A stretch of 64,000 bases of DNA from Areca catechu (lineage: Eukaryota; Streptophyta; Magnoliopsida; Arecales; Arecaceae), in NCBI GenBank assembly GCA_021397845.1, contig CM038039.1:4395731-4459730 (forward strand), in the 5' to 3' direction. The notes beneath the pieces were generated by a model, which did no database searches, was not told the origin of the DNA, and was given only the letters and a program-made list of their open reading frames with translations. Position 1 is the first letter of the stretch. Every line of letters begins with the position of its first letter. Positions 38,438 to 48,868 of this stretch are shown here, piece by piece. The position numbers were made by a program, and so were the translations under genes.

Positions 38438-39896
38438 GTGCACGACCCCCAAATGGTGAAATACTTGGAGCTCGTCAGGGCGGGCACGGCCGGTTTCCGG
38501 CGCTTCAACATGTTCCACATCCCTCGCAGGGAGAACGCCCGTGCGGACACTCTTTCCCGACTGGCGACCCTGCCGGACACGATGCTGGGTCGCGCTCACG
38601 TGGAGCACCTTAACGCCCCAAGCTACGAGGCCCAGTGGGGGTCCATCAGGTCGATCGTGAGCCCAGCTGGATGGACAATACGCCGAATACATAACCAGCG
38701 GTGCCCTGCCGGAGGACCGCGAGGCGGCCCGCCTCATCAAAAAGAAGTCGTGCGGTTCGTCCTGATGGATGGGCAATTGTATCGAAGATCCTACTCCTAC
38801 CCCCTCCTCAAGTGTGTAGGACCCGCAGAAGCCAGACTCGTGCTCCAGGAGATTCACGAGGGTGTCTGTGGGAACCACGTGGGGGGCAGAGCATTGGCCT
38901 ACAAAGCCCTTCGTCAGGACTACTTTGGGAGACGATGAAGGAAGATGCCGCTGATTTCGTGAAGAGATGCGATCGGTGCCAGCGTCACGCCACGGTGCAA
39001 CGGCAGCCCTCCAACCCAATCTCCCAGCTTTCAGCTCCGTGGCCATTTGCCCAGTGGGGGATGGACCTTCTGGGCCCATTCCCACCGGCGTCTGGACAGC
39101 GAAAGTTCTTGATCGTGGCCATCAACTACTTCACGAAGTGGGTCGAGGCCGAACCCTTGGCACGGATCACCGAGGCAAACGTCGTCAAGTTCTTCTGGAA
39201 GTCGATCGTTTGCCGTTTCGGCCTCCCCCATACCGTGGTTACTCGATAACGGGAGCCAGTTCGACTGCCGGGAGTTTGAAGAGTTCTGCGGCGACCTCGG
39301 CATCAGGCATCGCTTCACCTCGGTGGCGCATCCCCAGACCAATGGAGAGGCCGAAGTCATGAACAGGACCATTTTGCAGGGCCTCCGCACGCGACTGGAC
39401 CAGGCCAAAGGCAGGTGGGCCGAGGCTCCCCAGCATCCTTTGGGCATACCATACCACCCCGAGGACAGCGACCGACGAGACCCCGTTCAACCTCGTCTTT
39501 GGAGCCGAAGCGGTCATCCCGATCGAACTCAGCCTACCCACGCTGCGTGTGGAGCAATATGACGAGACAGAGAACCCCCGCCAGAATGATGCTCAACCTT
39601 GACCTTCTTGAGGAGACGAGGGACAAGGCCCGAGTTCAGATGGCGGCGTATAGGCAGCGTGTGGCCAGTATTACAACTCCCGAATGCGGCCGAAGATTTT
39701 TCGTCCCGGAGATCTGGTCCTCCGGCGCGCTGAAGCTTCTCAGCCACGGGAATGCGGCAAGCTCTCACCAAACTGGGAAGGCCCGTACCGGGTGGCAGAA
39801 GCCCTCCCTCACGGCGCCTACTACCTGGAGGAATTGGGAGGGACCAGGTTTCCCCGGACGTGGAACGCCTCGAACCTAAGAATGTATTATCAGTAA
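38438..39896 (+). pseudogene. Element 1 integrase and pol C terminus, frameshifted
   Basis: HHCC zinc-binding part near 38850-38990 (ending CDRCQRH). Catalytic core with D in WGMDLLGPF (39050s), D in DNGSQFD (39250) and E in NGEAEVMN (39350). The C terminus ends in NLRMYYQ and a TAA at 39894. Several frame changes occur, e.g. near 38650, 39245 and 39430. Confidence 0.85.
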
Positions 39897-40030
39897 TGTA
39901 AGTTTCCCCACTCCTGCAATAAAGTTTCTTTGCTTCAAACGCTCTTTTCTCACCTCATAGGGAAACCGGCGCATGGCCCTGACCTTGGCACGCCCGATCG
40001 TGGCCGACGGTCGAAGGAAGCGAGAGTCCC

Positions 40031-40798
40031 GGGTTTCGGCCTGGAAGGCGGGGCAGAACCCAGTTCGCCCACGCGAGCACGGAGAACAGCTCGGCAAGCC
40101 GTGCAAGGCTTGAGAAAGACTGCGGCCCCGGGGTTCAGTTCGGAAGTCCCGGGCTTCGGCCTGGAATGCGGGGCAGAACCCAGTTCGCCCACGCGAGCAT
40201 GGAGAACAGCTCGGCAAGCCGCGCAAGGCTTGAGAAAGTCTGCGGCCCCGGGGTTCAGTCCGGAAGTCCCGGGCTTCGGCCTGGAAGGCGGGGCAGAACC
40301 CAGTTCGCCCACGCGAGCACAGAGAATAGCTCGGCAAGTCGCGCAAGGCTTGAGAAAGCCTGCGACCCCGGGGTTCAGTCTGGAAGTCCCGGGCTTCGGC
40401 CTGGAAGGCGGGCAGAACCCAGTTCGCCCACGCGAGCACGGAGAACAGCTCGGCAAGCCGTGCAAGGCTTGAGAAAGCCTGCGGCCCCGGGGTTCAGTCC
40501 GGAAGTCCCGGGCTTCGGCCTGGAAGGTGGGGCAGAACCCAGTTCGCCAACGCGAGCACGGAGAATAGCTCGGCAAGCCGCGCAAGGCTTGAGAAAGCCT
40601 GTAGCCCCGGGTTCAGTCCGGAAGTCCCGGGCTTCGGCCTGGAAGGCGGGGCAGAACCCAGTTCGCCCACGCGAGCACGGAGAACAGCTCGGCAAGCCGC
40701 GCAAGGCTTGAGAAAGCTTGCGGCCCCCCGGGTTCAGTCCGAAAGTCCCGGGCTTCGGCCTGGAAGGCGGGGCAAACCCACTTCGCCCACGCGAGCAT
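40031..40798 (+). repeat. Element 1 post-pol tandem array, 120-bp unit, seven copies
   Basis: Copies of ggg(c/t)ttcggcctggaaggcgg... start at 40031, 40151, 40271, 40391, 40510, 40629 and 40750, the last one partial. Each contains cacgcgagca(c/t) and gcaaggcttgagaaag. GC-rich arrays between pol and the 3' LTR are typical of Tat elements. The 140-210 aa frames read through it on both strands are by-products. Confidence 0.95.
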
Positions 40799-40920
40799 GA
40801 AGGCAATCCCAAAGATGGACCCGCTCAAGGCCTACTCTGACGCCACGCGGTCCGGAATGTCCCAACCTTCGATCTGAGCGATGGACGGGACCAGGTCCAC
40901 ACTCGTTCCGGCACTCCACC

Positions 40921-43343
40921 TCAACATCTCAAGAAGGAAAAAGGAGATGGGAGAGTGGGAAAGAAAGTGAATTCGAGACTTAGACAAATGGTGTTTTCAT
41001 TAATCCAAGAAAAAGTACAAGCTGGGAATCCCGACAGGCCGGGAGTCCCCAAACAAAAGAGAAGATAAGTACAACAATGACAACAAAGAAAAGAGAAGAT
41101 AGGTGGCTCAGTTCGGTGTAGGGTCGAGCCCTCAGCCTGGGTCGCGCGCTCCGCATCCTCGCCTTCGGTGGCTGCCGGCTCAGGTGGCTGCTCCGGAGCC
41201 ACGGCCTCGTCGCTCGCCGGGGCCGCAGGCGTGGCGTCGGCCGCACCGGAGGTCCTGCTCTCGGGTCCCTGCCTCCTACCTCCAAGCACCACCCCACTGA
41301 GGTCGAGCTTGGGTAGAAGGCCCCTACCTTCTCCCGGCACATCCGAAATCCCTTCAGGAAGGAGTCCACGGTGGCCTCCCGACCTCCGAGGTGTACTCGT
41401 CGGAGGCCCGGAACTTCAGGACGGCTTCCTGTGCCTCCCGCTTCACGGCTTCCAGGAGCCCGTTGACGTACGCGCTCCGCTCCTTCATCACCGCGTTCGC
41501 ATCCCGCCTGGCCTCCTCCAGCTGGCGCTCCGCCATGAGAATGGGCCTGAAGGTGAGCCCTCTCAGCCGTCCTCCTCCGTCGACGCTGATGGGAGATCCT
41601 CTCCTCCGACAGAGAAGACTCCAGTCCTGTTCCGCCCCTCCGCGCGCGCTAGGTCGCCTGGAGGTCTGGTTGTTTGCTCGCACGCTCGACCCCCTTCTCC
41701 ATGAGGTTCCTTGACGTCGGCCACGAGCTTGCCGAGTTTCTTTTCCTTCTCGGCATCCATCTTCGTGCTCCCTACGAGAAAAGTTTCCCCGTAAGAGCAC
41801 GTCGTTCCGCAATCTGCACAGTGAAGCAACCGGTTAGAAGAAGTGACCACCCGAGGTCACGGAGGACAGAAGAATACGAGTTCGAGCTTACTGTGAAGAG
41901 CTACGGGAGGATCCCGAGCAGAGCATCAACGTAGTCCCGGCCGCCTCGAGATCGGCGGTCCCGGGCTGTGGAGGCATACTCCATCACTTTCTCCGCGAGC
42001 CCTTTATCGCGGATTACTGAACATCGATGGGTGATCACCGATGGTGGCGCTGTCAGGTCAGCTCCGGCGGTGACCGTCCCTCCAGCAGGAATCGCGGTCG
42101 ACGGGGCGGCAGAGGATGCGGGCTGCGCCGTCGGAGCCACGGCGATGATGGGACCGGCGCTGGGCGGAGCTGCTGGTGGTGGAGCCCCCTCGTCGGCAGC
42201 ACCGCCGAGTCTGGCGGCAGGCGCATCAATGGCCCCGCCCTGAGGCAGTCTGGGCGAGGGAACGGCGGCCACCGGGCTGGGTACGATCGCCGTCACGATC
42301 TCCTGGCTCACCTCCGTGCGAGCCCTCTTCGCCGTGGGTTCATCCACCTCGACGACGTCCCTCTGGGCCGCGCCCTCCAGAGGCTCTCCAGCGAAAACTT
42401 CATGCCTGCAACACAAAGAAGAGAAGGTCAGCCAGCTCGGCTAAAAAGGAAAAAGAACACAAGAGTCAAGGGAGGACCGAATCTCACCCGGCTCGCGGAT
42501 GGGACTGATCCCGGCCTCAAAAAGATTCTGCTCCGAGAGCAGAACCTCGAGCGCCGGGACCACGTCGCTCAGGAGCAGGGAGTAGGCCTCCTGGTCCGCC
42601 GACTCGACCTGAGAGTTCCGGTTCGGAGACCGGTCCGGTTCACTCCAGGCCCAGTCGACATCTTCAATCGAGACAAAGAAGAACCGGTTCTTCCAGCCCT
42701 TGATAGAAGAAGGGAGGTCGAACCGGAGGCACCTGGGCCGGGGCGAGATGTACCACCAGCCGTCGTTAGTGGAGTACCTCTTCAGGATAAACAGGGCCCT
42801 GAAGAGGGAGAAACGGGCAACAAACCCGTGGAAATGACAAAAAACTATGAAAGAAAAGATGACCCGGATGGCATTGGGAGCCAACTGGGCCGGAACAAGA
42901 CGAAAATGGCTAAGGAAAGAAAGGAAGAAGGGGTGCAGAGGGAATCGAAGACCCCCGAGGAGGAAGTCTTCATAGAAGGCTATGCGGCCGGGGCCACTCA
43001 TGGTGACGCGATCCCCGGGCCGCGGAACAAACAGACGGATTGATCCCGGGATGCCGTAGACCTCCCGGAGCAAAGAAAGGTCGCCTTCGGTCATGGTGGA
43101 AGCATGATCGGAGGGACCGGCGGGAAGAAGAGGCGGAGCAGGAAGAGAGAGAAGCGGAAGAGCGGAAGCAATCGGAGGAGACCGGACCCCCCTGGGGATG
43201 CCGATAGTGACACCCCCAGGTTGCAGTCGCCTGCGGATCTCCTCCGGGATCGTTTCCTCCTCTGAGGAGGAAGAAGACGGAGTCCTCGGCCGGGACGGAC
43301 CGGCCTCGTCCGGATTAGAGGAAACATAGCGACGGCACGCCAT
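40921..43343 (-). CDS. Element 1 antisense ORF: PF04195-type 'putative gypsy type transposon' protein, spliced
   Basis: On the strand opposite gag-pol. The first exon (43343-42488) starts MACRRYVSS, then an acidic Ser/Glu/Pro-rich stretch, then the conserved domain with AFYEDFLLGGLRFPLHPFF, LVPAQLAPNAIRVI and NDGWWYI. A donor CGG/GTGAGA at 42488/42487 and an acceptor TTGCAG/GCATG at 42406/42405 define an 82-bp phase-1 intron. Downstream are an Ala/Pro-rich linker (about 42405-41900), a coiled-coil segment (about 41600-41400, ERQLEEARRDANAVMKE) and a C-terminal block, FLKGFRMCREKVGAFYP...LDLSGVV, near 41370-41280. The frame after the intron needs a shift to stay open, so this copy is damaged. 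Function unknown. Confidence 0.7.
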
Positions 43344-43805
43344 GACAAAGAAGAAAGAAAAGAAGATTCAGAGAAGAAGGAGAGGGGACCTAAGGAGAAA
43401 ATGGAGGCACTCACCAAAAATACACCGAGCGGATGCGGGGCAGTAAAAATTGGCCTGCAGCAAACCGCCCACGAAGCAAGGGAAAATGCCTCATTCCGGA
43501 AAGCCCCCTCCTTTTCAAATTCAGTCGACAGCAGCCGTACCCATCATTCCACCCCGAGCCACTGGATGATCGCCGCGTGGACGCACGCCCGACACCGACG
43601 CCTCGTTAGCAGGGTAATAGCCTCTGCTTCGAAGCGACGCATTTATTATGGGCAAGTGGGTGATGCGTGGCGGCTTCCTATAGGACTTCGGGCGCACCGA
43701 GAAGCGGCGACGAGGATCGCGGTAATTATGATGCAAGATCTTCTCCTCCCCACATCATATCCATATTTAATCCCGACGTTTCGTTCTACGATGCCCCAAC
43801 GGAAC

Positions 43806-43823
43806 GGCGGGCTGGGGGGCAAC
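43806..43823 (+). promoter_or_regulatory. Element 1 polypurine tract
   Basis: GGCGGGCTGGGGGGCAAC ends right at the 3' LTR. Element 2 has the similar GAGTAGGGGGGCAAC at its 3' LTR, which supports both the strand and the relationship. Confidence 0.75.
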
Positions 43824-45116
43824 TGTTACGGCCGTAATGATGACGTGGCCGGTCTCAGATTCCGTCAGGTATGATCGAGCCACGTGGAGGGTTCTTCGGC
43901 CGAGTCAGCCTCGGCTTCCGCGCTACCGAGGTCGAGCTCGGCCCTTGCCCCCCCCGGGCTACCTCGCCAGGTGATATCCCGAGATGTTACCACCCTCGCC
44001 GAAGTCGAGTTCGGTACAGGGCTTCTCCCGCCGCCTCGCCAGGTGTCCACCCAGGAGGGGTCCACCTCGGCCGAGGTCGGCTGCTCCTTCGCTCCTTCGC
44101 TAGGAGGCCCCCGGAGACGGGTCCACCTCGGTTGAAGCCGAGCGCCCTCCTGCCATCTCGCCAGGTGTCCACCCAGGAGGGGTCCACGGCCGAGGTCGGC
44201 TGCTCCTTCGCTCCTTCGCCAGGTGGCCCTAGGAGACGGGTCCACCTCGGTCGAAGCCGAGCGCCCTCCTGCCACCTCGCTAGGTGTCCACCCAGAAGGG
44301 GTCCACCTCGGCCGAGGTCAGGCCGCCCGTACAGAGAAATCCCAAAGAAAGAGGCGCAGGTTTCGAGGTTGGCCCTCGAGCCGTGCGTGTCACAGACGGT
44401 GCCTCGTACAGATTGCGGCGGCACGCGAAACACCACTTACATCGGCCCGACAACTCCTGCAGTCGAGAGGCGCGGTTCTGACAAAACAGGGCCCGTAAAT
44501 GGACAGCGCCGGTACTTAGGGAGGAGGGCGCCCTCACTGGGCCCGAGGTCTGACCGGCCGCCCTGCCGGCGCCACTCCCCTTCTTTTGTCTTTACCCTTT
44601 CCCCGCTGGGCTCGGCGAACGAGGTCGGAAAGTCGCCTGGCCCTCGAAACCAAAAGGGGAAAAAGAAAAGGATGGAAAGAGGAGCCTCCCACGAGCAGAA
44701 GACAAGCGGACAGCGGGAGGAGATAAAAGGAAGGAAGTTGGAGGCGACCAGGTAAGCTGGGACAAGTAAGAAACAGTGGCCAAAAGCCCCGCTCCGAGAG
44801 TAAGATCCAGGGTCCCGAGAGGGGATCGCTTGGCGTGAGCTCGGCAAGGAGGCCAAGGCCGGGTTTCTGGTCCCTACGGCACCTTTCTTGCTAGTAAATT
44901 CTCTGAGTCTGGGACTCCTTCGGGGGCCCGTCTTGGAGAATCTGTTCCTTCTCGCCGTCTACTAACTTGACCGTCGGAGCTCCCTCGCCGGGATCCCCGG
45001 CCAGGGTCTTCTGACCCTCTCTTGCAGGTTCGCCCCAGCCAGGAGGCTCCAGGAGCTAGGCGGTCTGGTCGGATCGGCGGATCCGTGGCACGGGCGCGGC
45101 GGCAAGATCGGCAACA
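43824..45116 (+). repeat. Element 1, 3' LTR (1293 bp)
   Basis: Nearly identical to the 5' LTR apart from one missing internal repeat unit and scattered, mostly transition, differences. Ends GGCAACA, then the target duplication ccagc. Confidence 0.93.
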
Positions 45117-45420
45117 CCAGCCAACTGCCACACACGCCAAGCTCGAGGACAAGAGAACAGAGCATGGTCCAGGGTCTCCTGACAATCGTCACACATAGGG
45201 CAGTCGGAAGGCAGATGAAGACCTTTAGTAGCCAGGAGTTATCTGGTAGGATGGCAAAGGCAAACCACCTTCCAAATGAACAAAGAAACTCTCGGGTGTA
45301 CCAAAATGGACCAGATCCAACCGATCAGGATAGGGGTCGGAATCTCAGGGAAGAAGATGGATAAGAGGTTCGATATCGGGACTATAGGGGCTGTAAAATG
45401 TCTCCAAACTCTAACATCCG
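45117..45420 (-). mobile_element. LINE zf-RVT region (right half of split copy)
   Basis: On the minus strand this reads CPMC-DDCQETLDHALFSCP-RAWRVWQ, the zinc-binding motif found after RT in plant LINEs (zf-RVT), with upstream sequence out to about 45420. It joins directly, through ccagc, to the RNase H half ending at 32980. Confidence 0.72.
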
Positions 45421-47459
45421 GGGCAGTAATAGTTCATAAAATATAAACTATAATGATTATCCATAAAACATAGGCCGCTAAAATATGTCCAACCAATTAA
45501 CATAAAAATTTCAAATATGCATAATTGACAAAAATATATTTCCAAAAATAATCAAGGATGGCCATTTACTCCCACTCTTGCTCTCTTAGTCCCCCTGAGT
45601 ATGGCTATTAACAGTCCATGACTAGCCTCGAAAGAGATTAGATTATGACTACACATATCGTTCATCAGTCATATACTGCTGATTGTCCAACTGTAGCCCA
45701 AAAAAATACTAGCTCAGATATCATACGAGAAAACATGTATTCTCAGTATGTACCAGTCATCGTAATGCTTGACTGGGCCTATAAAGAAACTAGCTCCTGA
45801 TTATACATACTATTCATCGATTATGTACTAATGATCACCCCACTGCAAGTCTTAAAGGAAACTAGATCCTAATTTGTGTAATCATAATCAAACTAGAGAG
45901 CACTATAATTAACAACAAATATATTTTTTGATACAAAATAATATAATCATTTTCAAAATAAATACATGTTTAATTCAATATTTTGTCAATCATGTCCATG
46001 CATAGTATATATAAAATAATTATTTGAATAATTAAATATTGAAATCAAATCAAGCATAGTAAAATATAATAGGGGTAGAGATAACTTATAAAAAATTAAT
46101 TCTATTAGAAACATAACTTAAATCCTAAATCTAGCACTCCTTTACTAATAAAGACGATAAAGATTCTGACAAAACAAGTTATTCATACAATTAATCCTAA
46201 ATCTGAGAAAAAAAAACTACAACAATGAGAGAGACTCTCGATCATATCAAGATCTAAATCTGGTTATGGATTTGATCCAAGTAGTCGTTAGGATCCGATT
46301 TATGAGAATTTGTTTTGCTTAATGACGAATCAATCAAATTAAAACCCGTTGGATTAAGGTTGATCTCCCACCTTTTATTTATTTATTTATTTATTTTGCT
46401 TTTTTTTTCTCTCTTTCCTCTTATCTCTCCTCTTTTTTCTCTCTCTTTTATCGTCTCTCCCCTCTATCTCCTCTTTTCTTTCTCTCTCCTCTTTCTCTCT
46501 CTTCATTTTTTCTACTTTTCTTTTCTTTTCTTCTTTCTCTGCTTTTCCTTTTTTTCCTTCTTACACTTGGCTCGAACATGGCCTTCCACGGTCCGAGAGA
46601 ACCAAGAAAGGAGAAAGGGGGTTTCACGGTGGTGGCTCGATCGAGCATGGCCAAAGAAGGGGTGGAGTCGGGGCAGCACTATCGATGGCGATCCGGCCAC
46701 CGATAGTGAAGACTTTAGGAGAACAGGGTGTTGTCCCTGGCCTGTCATGGCAGTAATAACAAAATCCAAAAAGAAGATAGAGGGGGAGAGGGTCTTACCG
46801 GCGAGGGGTGGCAACGATGGGGACATAGATGGTGATCCTGGTCTCCGGCGGCAAAAGGGTCCAAAATCCTTCAAAATTCTTGGATCAGAAAGATAGAGAG
46901 GGGATTTGGGAGAAAGAGGGGAGTCTTCGGGTAGTGAGGGCTTGGTCATGACAACCTAATGCTCACCAAAGATAGGGAAGAAGGCAGTGGACAGTGGACA
47001 CTCGGTTTCCTTTTAGTGGAAGGCGATGTTAGGAAAGATTTAAGAAAAGGTTCAGAGGAGATAATCCTCAGCTTACCGTGAATAGGTCCAGCCATTTGAG
47101 AGTCTTGCCAATCCCCATCAAACCTCCAACCATCTTCCACCCTAGCACGGTGACCCTCTAATCATCCTAGTGAACTTCGCACTCGTTTAAGCAGGGATGA
47201 AATCCCCTATTATGGGATGTTTTTTTTTTTTTTTAATTTTATGATTTTGGGTTGAAGTTTAGCTGATCAGTCAACTTTGGCCCAAGAAGGATCCATTGGC
47301 CCGGGTTATCACTAGTTCTTTGAGATGGACATGCCACCTTACATTCATTGTGTGCAATAGCTAGACTAAATATGTGCATCACTTTTCTATCAAGAAAAGA
47401 TAGTGTATCGCATTTGCATGATATATCATTTTGTTCATATACAACACGAATCGTTTATA
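45421..47459. other. Unclassified repetitive spacer
   Basis: AT-rich to about 46360, then a pyrimidine-rich tract (about 46385-46560), then mixed sequence. The reading frames at 46315-46949 are low-complexity Ser/Phe/Leu or Arg/Lys products of the CT tract. It may contain old LTR pieces, but no ends or domains were recognised. Confidence 0.45.
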
Positions 47460-47464
47460 GCCAA

Positions 47465-48263
47465 TGTTGGCGTGGGGTCCCTGTATCGGCCAGTCGGAGC
47501 TGCTGCACCACAGGACCGCTCCCTGGTTCACCTGCAAAACATGTTTCTTGCCGGCATTATTCCAGCGGGGACACTCCGATGCCTAAGTCAGTGACGGATC
47601 CCAGCCACAGAATGGGGAAGAGCGTCGAGAGTATAAGAAAAGGCTCTTAGAGTATATGTGAGTGTATGAATATGTGTGTCTGCGCGTACCTCTTTCGAGC
47701 CATTCTTCATACCACTATTTAAGAGGAGGTCTCCGGCCTGCAGCCCGTCCTTTTTCCGGTGATTATGAGGAGTCAATTTTTCTCCATGATTGGCGATCAT
47801 GGGTTGTCATTGAGCGGTTCCGGCCAGATCAGAGGCGTGGTAGCTGGAGTTGCGCACCATGATCGTGGCGTAGAGATTGTCGATTATAACCGTTGGTTAT
47901 AGTTGCCTATTTGGGCCAGATTATGGTCCTATCTTTGGATTTTCCCTGTTTAGGAAAATTTTTGGTCGGAGACTTAGTCCTCTGCGTGGGCCAGAGACTT
48001 GGAGTCTATCCAGGGTGGGAGATCATGTCTCTGGCAGAAGCCGAAGAGTGTATCTTCGGAAGTTGACGAGGAGCCTGGTCTTCAGTTAGGACCGAAGACG
48101 TCATCCGAAGCTCTGACCTTCGGATGTTGTGGATTGGTGAGAAGCCTTGGGTCGCCTGCAGTTGGCCTGACCTTTCCATGGTCCAAAGTCTATGGTCCGG
48201 AGAAAAGGGCTTCGACCAGCCGAACCAGTGTTCGGTTCGTAGCTGAACCGCGATATCCCAACA
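47465..48263 (-). repeat. Element 2, 3' LTR (799 bp)
   Basis: On the plus strand begins tgttggcgtgggg and ends gatatcccaaca. Next to it, plus-strand gttgccccccta is the complement of the polypurine tract, fixing this as the 3' LTR of a minus-strand element. Confidence 0.92.
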
Positions 48264-48868
48264 GTTGCCCCCCTACTCTCAATTTTCGAAGCGGAGGTTT
48301 GCCTCGAGAAGTGAGAGTACTAATGCTTTGTCATTTTTCTCCCAGGAGATAGTGTAGTGGATGATTATGGGATCTCTGATTGGATTATCTATCATGATTG
48401 CTGGTTGATCTGGGAATCAGGTGGTGGACAGCTGTACTCCCAGGTTGGGGGAGAAGGAAAAAGCGGGCGGCCCTGGGACCGTCTCTCTTTTTCTCGTTGC
48501 ACGATGGTTCAGCCAATCTTTCGGTTGAGATTTGGATGATTGTGGTGGCTTTTCTCCGTTCGTTGGATGATGGATGCGCCTCATCCTGGCGATTAGTTGA
48601 AGGCGGGTTACCTCCCTGGGTAACCTAAATCAAATCAACCTGGTAGGGCTTCAGAGATCCCTGTTTTCCTCTTGGAAAAGGGAGAAGGTCCGACTAAAGA
48701 AGCTTCTTCAACCTCGTCTCATCCTTCGTCCAGCTTTCCTTGTTCTGGACTACCAGTCTATTATGCAGGTAGAATCTTCCTTCTGCCCTCTTGCTTCATT
48801 CTTTTATCAGGGAAGAAAACGTAGAAAGTTAGGGAGAAAAAGTTGGGCCCTCGGGGACCGGCGATGTA

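Larger units (their letters stand above)
32981..45116 (+). mobile_element. Tat-lineage Ty3/gypsy LTR retrotransposon (element 1), full length
   Basis: LTRs at 32981-34388 and 43824-45116 begin TGTTACGGCC and end GGCAACA. The target duplication ccagc is at 32976-32980 and 45117-45121. Order on the plus strand is gag, protease, RT, RNase H, a second (archaeal-type) RNase H, integrase, a 120-bp tandem array, an antisense ORF and a polypurine tract. The dual RNase H, the tandem array and the antisense ORF are hallmarks of the Tat lineage. The coding part switches frame many times, so this copy is probably inactive, though base-call errors cannot be excluded. LTR copies differ at about 5 of the first 190 bases by eye, so insertion is fairly recent. 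Confidence 0.93.

Noticed and set aside
40031..40798. Regularly spaced repeats resembling a CRISPR array
   Set aside because: The whole 120-bp unit is conserved with no variable spacers, and the context is a plant retrotransposon.
39876..40828. 140-210 aa repetitive frames on both strands
   Set aside because: A 120-bp unit is divisible by three, so any stop-free frame stays open through the array; not evidence for a protein.
46315..46949. 193-aa plus-strand and 145-aa minus-strand frames
   Set aside because: Composition follows a CT-rich tract (runs of Ser/Phe/Leu or Arg/Lys/Glu); low-complexity artefact.
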